DNA of 64,000 bases, taken from positions 3,858,501 to 3,922,500 of the forward strand of contig NZ_CP034437.1 of assembly GCF_003952225.1 (NCBI RefSeq). Direction: 5' to 3'. Both the position numbers and the translations under genes were made by a program. The notes beneath the pieces are model-generated. The model was not told the DNA's origin and made no database searches. It worked only from the letters and a program-made list of their open reading frames with translations. Each line of letters starts with the position of its first letter. Positions within the stretch are counted from its first letter, which is position 1. The stretch is from Paenibacillus albus (lineage in GTDB: Bacteria > Bacillota > Bacilli > Paenibacillales > Paenibacillaceae). This document shows positions 47,202-56,587 of this stretch, one piece after another.

Positions 47202-48983
47202 GTGAAGGAGCTTCTTGGCTGGAAAAAAGGCTTATCTGTATTAGCAGTCGCAAGCTTGACGGCACTCACAATCGCAGGCTGCTCGAACTCGAATTCGAAT
47301 TCCAATTCGAATTCGAGCGAAGGGAATTCGGCTGCAGCAGCATCGAATGCGAATTCAAAGTCGAATACCACCGACGCAGCGGCAAACAATTCCAAGTCGA
47401 CTGACGGGGAGACGGCTAACGAACCGCTCAAGCAAGTGAAGCTGTCCTTGCTCACGAACTGGAACGGGTGGAACAGTGCTCCGCCGGACGAAGAGAACAA
47501 TCCGATTGCGAAAGTGATTCGGGAAAAAACAGGCGTAACGCTGGATATAATTCCGGTTAATCAGAACGAAGTCGAGAAGATCAATACGATGTTTGCAACG
47601 CAGGATTTGCCTGACATCTACATCGGCGCTCCTTGGGTCGGCGGTGCGGAGATGGAAGCCTTCTATAAAGCAGGGAACGAAGGGCAGCTGACAGATCTGA
47701 CGCCATACCTGGACAAATTCCCGAACATTACGAAGTATATGGCGAAGGACAAAGTTCCGGCAGGCTTCTATAACCGCTACATTGATCCTTCGAATTTCGG
47801 CGGTAAGTCGTATTTCCTGATCTCAACTCCGATGACGCCGCAGGACAGCACGGACTGGCTGTACAGCTCCTACATTCGCAAGGATATCGCCGCTAAAGTC
47901 GGCATTGATCCGCAATCGGTTCATACGCCGGACGACTACTATAATTTGCTGAAGAAAATTAAGGATTTGGGTCTGAAAGAGAACGGTAAAGACATCATCC
48001 CGGCAGGCGGCTTCCATGGAGGCTGGGCTGTCGATTACATGGCTAATCGCTTCTTCCTTGATACTGGCGATGGTGGATGGATGACAGATAAAGACGGCAA
48101 TGTGAAATACGGGTTCATGACACAGAACCAAACCGATGAAGTGCTGTACATGCGCAAGCTGATCTCCGAGGGTCTCATTGATCCGGAAGCATTCCTTCAA
48201 TCCGAAGCGATCGCGAACGAGAAAGTGTCACAAGGCAGATATGCCGTCCTGACTGCACACTTCAATTCGATTTATGATGCAACACGCTCGTTCGTTAAGG
48301 ATCATCCAGATGCGGAGTTCGTGCCGGTAGGCCCGTTCAACGACCGCGACGGTAATCCGAACCGTGCCGTATTCAATCAAGGCACATCGAACGTAATTGC
48401 GTTCCCTAAGTCGAATAAAGACATTGAAGCGTCGCTCCGCCTCATCGACTACCTGTATTCCGACGAGGGAAACTTGCTCGTGAAATATGGAATTGAAGGT
48501 CAGACCTACACCATGAAGGATGGTAAGCCGGTTGCGATTCCGGATGTGCTGAAGAAGAAACAGGAAGATCCGAACTACGCGCTGAGCCTAGGACTCGACG
48601 CCGGCTACAACGCGCTGACCGGTCCAGACCGTACCTTCTCGCTATTCGGCGGTCCATTAGGTCATGAAGCGGATCCGAAGAGCAAGCTGCAAGAGGAATA
48701 CACGAAGATTCTTCGTCCGCAAGGCGTACAGATGGTGACAACCATTGACCCTGGCAGTGTAGTTCGCACTGATCCGAAATGGGAATCGAACTTCAAACCG
48801 ATCGTTGACAATCAACAGAGCGTAATACAACAAGCGTACTATGCGAAGTCCGATGACGAAGCGATCAAGATTCTCGATCAAGTCAGAGCGCAGCTGGAGA
48901 AAGCAGGCATTCACGACATCGAGAAAATGCTGACGGAGAAAAACAAAGAAACGCCGATGACGTTCTACATTACGGGCAACTAA
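47202..48983 (+). CDS. LplA-type extracellular solute-binding lipoprotein
   Basis: A 593-residue lipoprotein (start GTG 47202, lipobox IAGC with Cys27). A roughly 45-residue Ser/Asn-rich linker, encoded by ATTCGA/ATTCCA-type repeats (47287-47325), joins it to a family-1 binding fold: VSLLTNWNGW-like first strand, EKTGVTLDIIPVNQNE, DLPDIYIG, RKDIAAKVGIDPQSV and a C-terminal DQVRAQLEKAGIHDIEKML. The size (about 540 mature residues) fits the large LplA group that binds plant-derived oligosaccharides. It probably delivers products of the secreted glycosidases, and may also signal to YesM. Confidence 0.93.
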   Translation: MKELLGWKKGLSVLAVASLTALTIAGCSNSNSNSNSNSSEGNSAAAASNANSKSNTTDAAANNSKSTDGETANEPLKQVKLSLLTNWNGWNSAPPDEENNPIAKVIREKTGVTLDIIPVNQNEVEKINTMFATQDLPDIYIGAPWVGGAEMEAFYKAGNEGQLTDLTPYLDKFPNITKYMAKDKVPAGFYNRYIDPSNFGGKSYFLISTPMTPQDSTDWLYSSYIRKDIAAKVGIDPQSVHTPDDYYNLLKKIKDLGLKENGKDIIPAGGFHGGWAVDYMANRFFLDTGDGGWMTDKDGNVKYGFMTQNQTDEVLYMRKLISEGLIDPEAFLQSEAIANEKVSQGRYAVLTAHFNSIYDATRSFVKDHPDAEFVPVGPFNDRDGNPNRAVFNQGTSNVIAFPKSNKDIEASLRLIDYLYSDEGNLLVKYGIEGQTYTMKDGKPVAIPDVLKKKQEDPNYALSLGLDAGYNALTGPDRTFSLFGGPLGHEADPKSKLQEEYTKILRPQGVQMVTTIDPGSVVRTDPKWESNFKPIVDNQQSVIQQAYYAKSDDEAIKILDQVRAQLEKAGIHDIEKMLTEKNKETPMTFYITGN

Positions 48984-48992
48984 TTCAAAACT

Positions 48993-49048
48993 AAAGACGC
49001 GGGCAGGTTCAATCGTCATAACGACGTGGCTTGCTCGCGTCTTTTCCT
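48993..49048 (+). terminator. Terminator after the importer operon
   Basis: A 13-bp stem, 48993-49005 with 49032-49044, containing one G-T wobble, around a 26-base loop, followed by TTTT. The next gene starts only 20 bases later, so read-through may feed it. Confidence 0.78.
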
Positions 49049-49067
49049 ATGAGAGAGGATGTAACCT

Positions 49068-50366
49068 ATGCAGCAGGCGCTAAGAATAAGTACGAACAGA
49101 CGACACCTTATTATGGAGGATGGCGAGCCATTCTTCTGGATGGGCGATACCGCGTGGAACATTTTGCAGCTGAGGAGGGAGGATGTCGAGTTCTATCTTA
49201 GGACGAGAGCAGAACAAGGCTTTACCGTCATCTTGTGCGTCATCTTGGTAGAAGATCTAGACAAGGGTAACGTATACAGCAAGCGGCCGCTAAGGCGGAA
49301 CGAGGAAGGACAGTATGATCCATCGCTGCCCAATCTTGCGGAAGAAGGTGAATACGGCTACTGGGACCATGTCGATTACATCGTAAATAAGGCGGCTGAG
49401 TATGGACTTTACGTCGGTTTATTGCCGGCTTGGGGCGATAAATTCAATCATCTGTGGGGATTAGGGCCTGAGATTCTGAAACCGGGGAATGCAACGGCAT
49501 ACGGCGAATGGCTGGGTAACAGGTACAGGGATCAACCGAATATCATCTGGGTGCTCGGCGGTGACCGAACGGTATCGAACCGCAGGCATTACGCCGTTAT
49601 CCATAACATGGCAGAGGCGCTTCGCCAGGAAAGCGGCGGTGCCCAGCTAATTACATTCCACCCGAACGGGGAATATTCGTCTTCTCTCTATTGGCACGAA
49701 GAAGATTGGCTTGATTTCAACATGCTGCAATCCAGCCATTATCGGCTTCATCATCCGAATGACGAAATGATTGCAAGCGATTATCTCCGTGAACCCGCAA
49801 AGCCGGTCCTCGACGCTGAGCCCTGCTACGAGGATCACCCGATAGGCTTTAAGCCGGAGAACGGCTGGTTCGATGACAAGGATGTCCGCCACGCTGCTTA
49901 TTGGGCACTGTTCGCAGGTGCGTTCGGCCACACTTATGGTCATCATAGTGTATGGTCGTTCACCGAGGAGCCTACCGATTATTTCATCATGTCGTGGAAG
50001 GTCGCATTAGCTAGACCGGGAGCGCAGCAGATGGCGCACATTAAGCGCTTGATGATATCGCGGCCGATGCTTGTGCGCGTACCGGATCAAACGCTGCTCG
50101 CTGCGAATCCGCCAGGGGCTGGACGCCAGCGAGCATGCCGTGGCGCGGATTACGCATTTATCTATACGCCGAACGGACTGCCGATTGATTGTCAATTGGG
50201 TCGAATCTCCGGCAGTACGGTCATAGCAAGCTGGTTCAACCCGCGTTCCGGTGAGACGGTTCCCGCCGGTTCGTTCGCAAACACGGGGCAACGGCGATTC
50301 GTTCCGCCTTCTTGCGGACGGCGGGACGATTGGGTTCTGATTCTGGACGCCGCGCAGCAGCGTTGA
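49068..50366 (+). CDS. GH140-like (DUF4038) cytoplasmic glycosidase
   Basis: A 432-residue TIM-barrel protein without a signal peptide. The opening LRISTNRRHLIMEDGEPFFWMGDTAWNILQ and the mid-section YWDHVDYIVNKAAEYGLYVGLLPAWGDKF are typical of the DUF4038/GH140 group, whose characterised members are apiosidases acting on rhamnogalacturonan-II side chains. PNIIWVLGGDR and PVLDAEPCYED should carry the catalytic carboxylates (Asp and Glu). It lies directly behind the importer and lacks a signal, so it likely cleaves an imported oligosaccharide in the cytoplasm. A ribosome-binding site (GAGGATG) precedes ATG 49068. Confidence 0.85.
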   Translation: MQQALRISTNRRHLIMEDGEPFFWMGDTAWNILQLRREDVEFYLRTRAEQGFTVILCVILVEDLDKGNVYSKRPLRRNEEGQYDPSLPNLAEEGEYGYWDHVDYIVNKAAEYGLYVGLLPAWGDKFNHLWGLGPEILKPGNATAYGEWLGNRYRDQPNIIWVLGGDRTVSNRRHYAVIHNMAEALRQESGGAQLITFHPNGEYSSSLYWHEEDWLDFNMLQSSHYRLHHPNDEMIASDYLREPAKPVLDAEPCYEDHPIGFKPENGWFDDKDVRHAAYWALFAGAFGHTYGHHSVWSFTEEPTDYFIMSWKVALARPGAQQMAHIKRLMISRPMLVRVPDQTLLAANPPGAGRQRACRGADYAFIYTPNGLPIDCQLGRISGSTVIASWFNPRSGETVPAGSFANTGQRRFVPPSCGRRDDWVLILDAAQQR

Positions 50367-50402
50367 GACGCAGTCCGTAGATATGTGTGCACAACATGAA
50401 AG

Positions 50403-50431
50403 AGCAGTTGCTGGGATGCGACTGCTTTTTT
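50403..50431 (+). terminator. Terminator after the GH140-like gene
   Basis: GCAGTTGC (50404-50411) and GCGACTGC (50418-50425) form an 8-bp stem (one G-T pair), flanked by A-T, followed by TTTTTTG. Confidence 0.8.
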
Positions 50432-50532
50432 GTGCTGTCACACCTGTTCATGGCGCGTAATTGCAATTGACAGTCTACAGGTCAATGTTTAGCATTTTTA
50501 ATATAGTACTGCGAACGGGAGATGAGTTTGTG

Positions 50533-50985
50533 ATGGACTTTCCAATCATTCAATATGATTCTTCCTATGCGCTGCAAACAGTTACGATGTGGAGAGAGAG
50601 CAAGCAACAAGCAATTGGGCAGAGTGATAGTCATCCCATCGAGGACCATCTCTATTTTCTCAATCACATCTTAGTTCAAGATAATAAAGTGTATCTAGCA
50701 ATGGATGCTGCCGAGGAGCAGGTCGTAGGCGTATTAGCTTGTAACGAGAACTGGGTAAATCAGCTGTACATTCACATCGACTACCAAGGGAGAGGCATCG
50801 GGAAGAAGCTGCTGAATCTCGCGAAGGAGCAATCGGATGGAACTCTGTACCTATACACTTTCGACGTGAACAAGAAAGCCCAGCATTTCTATGAAAGAAA
50901 CGGATTCCGCATCATTGGCCGAGGAAACGAGAATGAAGAACAGCTAGATGATATTAAGTATGAGTGGAACAAGCCGGGTAACTAG
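50533..50985 (+). CDS. GNAT-family N-acetyltransferase
   Basis: A roughly 150-residue acetyltransferase. Acetyl-CoA loop: LYIHIDYQGRGIGKKLLNLAKEQ; C-terminal half DVNKKAQHFYERNGFRIIGRG. The frame extends to 50461, but ATG 50533 (behind GGGAGATGAG) gives a product starting MDFPIIQYDSSY, which fits the GNAT fold better. It lies alone between two sugar modules and looks unrelated to them. Substrate unknown. Confidence 0.85.
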   Translation: MDFPIIQYDSSYALQTVTMWRESKQQAIGQSDSHPIEDHLYFLNHILVQDNKVYLAMDAAEEQVVGVLACNENWVNQLYIHIDYQGRGIGKKLLNLAKEQSDGTLYLYTFDVNKKAQHFYERNGFRIIGRGNENEEQLDDIKYEWNKPGN

Positions 50986-51053
50986 AATTATTTTAGGATT
51001 CGACCAATTTCGACAGACTTTGCGCTTTTAAAGGATCATATTGGACATGAACA

Positions 51054-51068
51054 AGGAAGCGCTTTCCT
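51054..51068 (+). promoter_or_regulatory. CcpA cre-like site before the SDR/xylonate-dehydratase operon
   Basis: AGGAAGCGCTTTCCT is a perfect palindrome around the GCGC core and fits the symmetric cre consensus (TGAAAGCGCTTTCA). It lies about 50 bases before the start codon at 51116. It suggests carbon-catabolite control of the five-gene operon. Confidence 0.65.
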
Positions 51069-51115
51069 ACGAGACTTTAATCTGATGAGGTTGTGGAAGG
51101 AGTGTACGCTGTATC

Positions 51116-51871
51116 ATGTTTACTTTGGAAGGAAAAACGGCGCTAATTACCGGGGGAACGCAAGGACTAGGTCTTGAATTTGCCCGCGCGCTAGGGAATG
51201 CCGGAGCACAAGTTGTCGTCACTAGCCGAGATCTCGGCAAAGCAGAGCAAGCAGCCGCGCAGTTGTCCGAAGAAACGGGCAGGAGAGCGGCAGGATTGGC
51301 GCTTGATGTGCTTGATTACACACAGATCGAACGAGCAGCCTTGGAAGTCATCGAGAAGTTCGGGCGTATTGATATCTTAATTAATAATGCTGGCGTGAAC
51401 GTGCGCAAGCCGATCCTTGATTATGATGAAGCGAGCTGGGATCTCGTGCAAGCGACTAATTTGAAAGCGCCTTTCCTGTGCGCCAAAGCGGTCGTGCCCC
51501 ATATGATCAAGCAGAAATTCGGCCGCATCATTAACATTGCCTCCATGCTAGGCACTGTCGGCCTGGCAGAAAGATCAGCCTATTGCTCCAGCAAGGGCGG
51601 TCTCATTCAGCTGACGAAAGTGATGGCTTTGGAATGGGCGGAGCATAACATTACGGCGAATGCCGTTTGCCCGGGGCCTTTTGCGACCGAGCTCAATCAA
51701 GTCGTCATGAACAATCCTGAAGCCAATCAATTCTTTATGAACCATCTGGCTATTAAACGCTGGGGGAAGCCTGATGAGTTAGCGAGTTTGTTAGTATACC
51801 TTGCTTCCGATGTATCGAGCTTTATGACTGGATCATCCATCGTCATAGACGGCGGATGGACGGCAGAATAA
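51116..51871 (+). CDS. SDR-family dehydrogenase, gluconate-5-dehydrogenase-like
   Basis: A 251-residue classical SDR: TGGTQGLG nucleotide motif, NNAG motif, and SM...Tyr156 with Lys160 (AYCSSK). CPGPFATEL is the post-catalytic PG motif. This looks like KduD/IdnO-type sugar-acid or keto-acid dehydrogenases, which use NAD(P)H. It is the first gene of a tightly spaced operon with an isomerase, a second SDR, a xylonate dehydratase and a third SDR. Confidence 0.88.
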   Translation: MFTLEGKTALITGGTQGLGLEFARALGNAGAQVVVTSRDLGKAEQAAAQLSEETGRRAAGLALDVLDYTQIERAALEVIEKFGRIDILINNAGVNVRKPILDYDEASWDLVQATNLKAPFLCAKAVVPHMIKQKFGRIINIASMLGTVGLAERSAYCSSKGGLIQLTKVMALEWAEHNITANAVCPGPFATELNQVVMNNPEANQFFMNHLAIKRWGKPDELASLLVYLASDVSSFMTGSSIVIDGGWTAE

Positions 51872-51887
51872 GGAGGAGTTACTTAGG

Positions 51888-52883
51888 ATGAGATTCGGAC
51901 TGACTGCTTACGGAACGGTGTATCATATGGGGCTTGCTGGTGCTTCAAACCGAGTGCGCATTACAGCGAAGGATCAGATTGACATGGCGGAAGCTTATGG
52001 TCTTGAAGGTGTGGAAATTCCTCTGGACATCTTGTCCCAGAGCGATCCGGCTGAAGTTGCCGCTTATGCGAGGCAGAAAGGAATGTTCGTCAACGTTGCG
52101 ATGGGCGGTTTCGAGCCTGCCGCACTTGTGAAAGCGCTTCATATGGCTAAGCTTGCAGGTGCAATTACGCTCCGAACTGTCGTTGGCGGGGCTAAATTCG
52201 GCGGAGATCGCCGGCATATGGCGGGAACCTGGCAGCCTTTTCTCCAGCAAATCTTGAGCTCATTCCAAGAGGCTACTGAAGTTGCGGAGACACTCGGCGT
52301 CAATCTTACCGTGGAGAATCACCAAGATATCTCGTCTGAAGAAATATTGTGGTTATGCGAAACGATCGGCTCTGAGCGCTTCGGGATTACGCTGGATACT
52401 GGCAACCCGCTTGCGACTGCCGAGCATCCCGCAGACTTCTTCCGCAAGGTTGCGCCTTATGTGAAGAACGCACATCTGAAGGATTACAAGATCTACAGAT
52501 CCGAAGATGGCTACCGGCTCGTTCGCTGCGCAGTCGGGCAGGGCGTTATCGACTTCCCGGGTCTCTTCCAGCTCCTGAGCGAGGTTAATCCGAATGTAAC
52601 GATGTCCGTGGAGCATGGTGCGCTTGAAGCGCGGCATGTTCGGGTGCTTCAGGAGGATTACTGGACCGAATATCCGCCGCGTACGGCGGCGCAGCTAACG
52701 CGCATCCTGCGTTTCGTAGAGGATAACGCCAGAGCGGGCGGCGATTGGAGAACACCATTCGAACGCGGTCAATCTGCGGATGAGATTGCGAAGTATGAAT
52801 TGGAAGAGATGGATATCGCGATGGGTTACTTAACGCATCAGATGCGCAGGTTTGGCGAACGCAAAGAATCTACTTTGTCATAG
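51888..52883 (+). CDS. Sugar phosphate isomerase/epimerase family (TIM barrel)
   Basis: A 331-residue xylose-isomerase-like barrel with all four metal ligands: Glu143 (VENHQD), Asp170 (LDTGN), His196 (NAHLKD) and Glu242 (VEHG). It starts at ATG 51888 behind AAGGAGG. It is longer than the counterpart at 3123, with an extra C-terminal helical extension (about 275-331). It should isomerise or epimerise a sugar or sugar acid, or act on a keto-acid, using a divalent metal. It is the second gene of the operon. Confidence 0.85.
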   Translation: MRFGLTAYGTVYHMGLAGASNRVRITAKDQIDMAEAYGLEGVEIPLDILSQSDPAEVAAYARQKGMFVNVAMGGFEPAALVKALHMAKLAGAITLRTVVGGAKFGGDRRHMAGTWQPFLQQILSSFQEATEVAETLGVNLTVENHQDISSEEILWLCETIGSERFGITLDTGNPLATAEHPADFFRKVAPYVKNAHLKDYKIYRSEDGYRLVRCAVGQGVIDFPGLFQLLSEVNPNVTMSVEHGALEARHVRVLQEDYWTEYPPRTAAQLTRILRFVEDNARAGGDWRTPFERGQSADEIAKYELEEMDIAMGYLTHQMRRFGERKESTLS

Positions 52884-52894
52884 GAGGGATTAGA

Positions 52895-53677
52895 TTGACA
52901 ACTACAGGATTGCAAGGAAAAAATGCGCTGGTGACGGGTTCAAGCAGGGGGCTTGGTAAGCAATACGCACTTGATCTCGCTCGTGCTGGCGCTAACGTGA
53001 TCATTCATGATATTTCGGATAGCTCGGCTGCTGAATTTGGTGAAGCAGCTTCCGGCCATGCCGTTGCCGAGGAAATCAGGCAGCTTGGCGTCAAGTCTGC
53101 TTTCATTGCAGCAGATCTGGCCGATCCGGCTCAAGTCGAGTCGTTAATTAATGGCGCTATTGCCGAGCTCGGCTCCTTGGATATTCTGGTCAATAATGCA
53201 GGCGGCGATATTGGTCTGAACACGCCTCGTCCCGATCCAAACGATGCGCTTGATATATCCGTCGATGATATTCGTTCGGTTGTCGAGCGGAATCTATTAT
53301 CGACCATGTATGCCTGCAAGTTCGCGGGCTCGTACATGAGAGAGAGAAGAGCCGGCAAGATCGTGAATGTCGGTTCAATCGCGGGACATGTGGCCGTGAC
53401 AGGCGGAATCATCTATGCCTCTGCCAAGGCAGGCATTTCGTTCTATACGCGAAGCCTTGCAGAGCAGCTGCGTAAGTATGATGTGAATGTGAACTGCATT
53501 TCACCTGCTCCAACGTATACGGGCAGATTCCTCGCAACACGCACGGTGGCAAGCGAAGAGGGGCGGTCGCGCTTGCAGCGAATCGCGCAGCCGGAAGATA
53601 TGTCGAGCATCGTCCTCTTCCTGTGCGGCTCCGCTTCGGACGCCTTATCCGGCGAAACGATTGTATGCTGGAAATAA
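52895..53677 (+). CDS. SDR-family oxidoreductase
   Basis: A 260-residue classical SDR that starts at TTG 52895, five bases after AGGAGGGAT. TGSSRGLG, NNAG (with an unusually long following loop, GGDIGLNTPRPDPND) and the catalytic pair Tyr174/Lys178 (YASAK) are present. The C-terminus is GETIVCWK, lacking the usual GG motif, and the substrate loop is longer than usual. Probably NAD(P)-dependent, acting on the same sugar or sugar acid as the other genes of this operon. Confidence 0.85.
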   Translation: MTTTGLQGKNALVTGSSRGLGKQYALDLARAGANVIIHDISDSSAAEFGEAASGHAVAEEIRQLGVKSAFIAADLADPAQVESLINGAIAELGSLDILVNNAGGDIGLNTPRPDPNDALDISVDDIRSVVERNLLSTMYACKFAGSYMRERRAGKIVNVGSIAGHVAVTGGIIYASAKAGISFYTRSLAEQLRKYDVNVNCISPAPTYTGRFLATRTVASEEGRSRLQRIAQPEDMSSIVLFLCGSASDALSGETIVCWK

Positions 53678-53700
53678 CGAACCGAGAGTGAGGTCACAAG

Positions 53701-55695
53701 ATGTCTGAAGCTATACGTTTCATCATGGGAGCAGAAGATCCGAGCCACTACGACATCTTCACTCACGCAGCCGGTCCGGAGGGCAAGCTTCCGTTAACAT
53801 CCGATATGCTGATGAATCTCCCAAGCGGGGATCTATTCGGAATGAGTCAAAATGTCGGTATGGGATGGAAGCCCGAACGGCTTCTCGGCAAGCAGGTACT
53901 TATACTTAGCACTCAAGGCGGTCTCCGCAGCGAAGATGGAACACCAATCGCGCTCGGTTACCATACCGGACACTGGGAAGTTGGTATTCTCGTCAAAGAG
54001 GCCGCGCTGGAAGTAAGCGCGCTTGGCGGAGTTCCCTTCGCCGCGTATGTCAGTGATCCTTGCGACGGTCGTTCACAAGGGACGACGGGGATGTTCGATT
54101 CGCTGCCTTACCGCAATGATGCGGCAATGGTGTATCGGCGCCTAATCCGCTCGCTTCCGACAAGAAGCGGCGTCATTGGGGTGGGCACCTGCGACAAAGG
54201 GCTTCCCGCCATGATGATCGCGCTTGCGGCGATGCATGATCTTCCTGCGATTGTCGTGCCAGGAGGCGTAACGCTTCCACCGACAGTCGGTGAAGACGCG
54301 GCAAAGATCCAAACCATAGGTGCACGCTACTCACATGGGCAGATCACGCTGGAGGAAGCAGCGGATCTCGGCTGCCGCGTATGCGCTACGCCGGGAGGCG
54401 GCTGCCAGTTTCTTGGCACCGCCGCTTCCGCGCAAGTCGTTGCCGAGGCGCTTGGCATGTCACTGCCGCATTCGGCGCTTGCCCCTTCGGGCCAGCAGAT
54501 CTGGCGCGATATTGCCAGCCAATCTGCCAGGGCGATTCAACATATGAACGAAAACGGCATCACGATGCGGCATATCTTAACGGATGCTGCCGTCGAGAAT
54601 GCCATGGCGGTTCATGCTGCATTCGGCGGTTCCACGAATTTGCTGCTTCATATCCCGGCGGTTGCGCACGCGGCAGCTTGCCGGATACCGGATGTTGCGG
54701 ATTGGACACGTGTAAACAAGGCGGTTCCGCGGCTGGTAAGTGTACTTCCGAACGGACCGGAATATCATCCGACCATCCGCGTGTTTATGGCGGGAGGCGT
54801 TCCCGAGGTTATGCTGCATCTGCGCAAGCTCGGCCTGCTCAACCTGAACGTGAAGACAGTCACTGGCGATACACTGGATCATGTCCTTGATTGGTGGGAA
54901 GATTCGGAGCGCCGCCATATCGTTCGCAAACGTCTGCAAGAAGTCGATGGCGTTGATCCAGATGAGGTCATAATGAGTCCGAAGCGTGCTTCGGCCAGAG
55001 GATTGACCTCGACGGTTACTTTTCCAATTGGCAACCTAGCCCCGGAAGGCTCGGTTATCAAGTCAACAGCAATTGATTCAACCGTTGTCGGAGAAGACGG
55101 TGTCTACCGGCATCTCGGGCAGGCAAAAGTATTCACATCCGAGAAAGAAGCCGTAAAAGCGATTAAGCTCAGCCAAGTGCAGGCTGGCGATATTGTCGTG
55201 TTGACGGGCAGAGGACCATCAGGAACGGGTATGGAAGAAACGTACCAACTGACCTCGGCGCTGAAGCATCTTCCATTCGGCAAGCATGTGACCCTGCTGA
55301 CAGATGCAAGGTTCTCCGGCGTTTCTACCGGAGCTTGCATTGGCCATATTAGTCCTGAGGGGCTGGTTGGCGGTCCAATCGGGAAGCTGCAGAATGGGGA
55401 TTGGATTGAAGTCTGCATTGATATTAATAAGCTGGAAGGCAGCATTAACTTCGTAGGTCAAGGCGAGGAGCGCATCAGCCCTGAGGCTGGTGCTGCGATA
55501 TTGGCAGCTCGTCCTTCGCATCCGGGCCTTGCGGCTGATCCAGGATTGCCAGATGATACGCGGCTGTGGGCTGCACTACAAGCAGCTAGCGGAGGCACGT
55601 GGAGAGGCAGTATCTACGATGTCGATCGTATCGTCGAAACGCTGCAAGCAGGTATGGAAGCATTAGCGAAATCCAAGCAGGATACGGGAGGCTAA
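53701..55695 (+). CDS. YjhG/YagF-type D-xylonate dehydratase
   Basis: A 664-residue IlvD/Edd-family dehydratase. The opening [21 protein letters not shown] segment, [41 protein letters not shown] and [14 protein letters not shown] match my recollection of E. coli YjhG/YagF. Possible Fe-S ligands are Cys121, Cys164 and Cys235. These enzymes remove water from D-xylonate to give 2-keto-3-deoxy-D-xylonate, the key step of non-phosphorylative pentose oxidation. The other operon genes (dehydrogenases) would form the aldonate and process the product. Confidence 0.92.
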   Translation: MSEAIRFIMGAEDPSHYDIFTHAAGPEGKLPLTSDMLMNLPSGDLFGMSQNVGMGWKPERLLGKQVLILSTQGGLRSEDGTPIALGYHTGHWEVGILVKEAALEVSALGGVPFAAYVSDPCDGRSQGTTGMFDSLPYRNDAAMVYRRLIRSLPTRSGVIGVGTCDKGLPAMMIALAAMHDLPAIVVPGGVTLPPTVGEDAAKIQTIGARYSHGQITLEEAADLGCRVCATPGGGCQFLGTAASAQVVAEALGMSLPHSALAPSGQQIWRDIASQSARAIQHMNENGITMRHILTDAAVENAMAVHAAFGGSTNLLLHIPAVAHAAACRIPDVADWTRVNKAVPRLVSVLPNGPEYHPTIRVFMAGGVPEVMLHLRKLGLLNLNVKTVTGDTLDHVLDWWEDSERRHIVRKRLQEVDGVDPDEVIMSPKRASARGLTSTVTFPIGNLAPEGSVIKSTAIDSTVVGEDGVYRHLGQAKVFTSEKEAVKAIKLSQVQAGDIVVLTGRGPSGTGMEETYQLTSALKHLPFGKHVTLLTDARFSGVSTGACIGHISPEGLVGGPIGKLQNGDWIEVCIDINKLEGSINFVGQGEERISPEAGAAILAARPSHPGLAADPGLPDDTRLWAALQAASGGTWRGSIYDVDRIVETLQAGMEALAKSKQDTGG

Positions 55696-55701
55696 TTATT
55701 C

Positions 55702-56475
55702 ATGGGTAATCATCGGCTTGAAGGCAAAGTAATCGTAGTCACCGGCGCGACGCGAGGAATTGGTAAAGGCATTGCCCGCATGTGCGCGGCTGAAGGCGCG
55801 AAGGTGATCATTAGCGGCAGGAACGAGCTGGAAGGGAATCAAGTCGTCACGTCGATTGCCCAGGATTTCGGAGCGGAAGCGCGGTTCGTTAAGAAGGACA
55901 TTAGCAGCGAGGCCGGCTGCCGCGAATTAATCGAGGAGACAATTGCGCATTTCGGACGTATAGATGGTCTTGTGAACAACGCAGGCATTTTCCCGAGAAG
56001 CACAATACTGGAAACGACGGAGGAATTCTTCGATTCCATCTTCGACGTCAACGTGAAAGGGGCATTCTTCTGTTCGAAGTATGCGATTGCGGAGATGCAG
56101 AAGACAGGCGGCGGCTCCATCGTTCAGATTGGGTCTACCAATGGTTATAAAGGCTCCCCGGATCTCGTGGCATACGCTTGCTCGAAAGGCGCGCTGCGGA
56201 CGCTTAACCGTAATATCGGAGTTCATTATGCCGGGCATGGCATTCGTTCGAACTGGGTAACAGTTGGCTGGGTGGCGTCCGAAGGTGAGCTGGAGCTGTA
56301 TGGCAAACTAGGCTACAACGAGGAGCAGCTGCAGGAATGGGCGGCAACCCGCATCCCGACCGGTCGTATGCAGACATCGGATGATATGGCCTATGGCGTC
56401 ATCTACCTGCTGTCGGATGAATCTACTCAGGTAACGGGAACGGAGCTCTCTATTGCCGGAGGAATGGGCATCTAA
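55702..56475 (+). CDS. SDR-family oxidoreductase, close paralogue of the gene at 4043
   Basis: A 257-residue SDR: TGATRGIG, NNAG (LVNNAGIFPR), and Tyr158-Lys162 (YACSK). Like the SDR at 4043 it has NWVTVGWVAS after the catalytic pair instead of an N-x-PG motif, and the two proteins run in register without obvious gaps until the tail. It follows the dehydratase by six bases, so is translationally near-coupled. Last gene of the operon before the terminator at 56509. Confidence 0.88.
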   Translation: MGNHRLEGKVIVVTGATRGIGKGIARMCAAEGAKVIISGRNELEGNQVVTSIAQDFGAEARFVKKDISSEAGCRELIEETIAHFGRIDGLVNNAGIFPRSTILETTEEFFDSIFDVNVKGAFFCSKYAIAEMQKTGGGSIVQIGSTNGYKGSPDLVAYACSKGALRTLNRNIGVHYAGHGIRSNWVTVGWVASEGELELYGKLGYNEEQLQEWAATRIPTGRMQTSDDMAYGVIYLLSDESTQVTGTELSIAGGMGI

Positions 56476-56508
56476 GAGATCCCGGCAACAAATGTAAGCA
56501 TGTCAATC

Positions 56509-56545
56509 AAGCTTCTCATGTATTCCTAATGAGGAGCTTTTTTTA
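56509..56545 (+). terminator. Terminator of the SDR/dehydratase operon
   Basis: AAGCTTCTCAT (56509-56519) pairs with ATGAGGAGCTT (56529-56539), one G-T wobble, followed by six or more T. Confidence 0.88.
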
Positions 56546-56587
56546 CTACCATAGAATCTACCATTGCTGTTAGGGAGAGGGACGTAG

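Noticed and set aside
49068..50366. Secreted enzyme
   Set aside because: No hydrophobic signal at the N-terminus (MQQALRISTNRRH), so it was treated as cytoplasmic.
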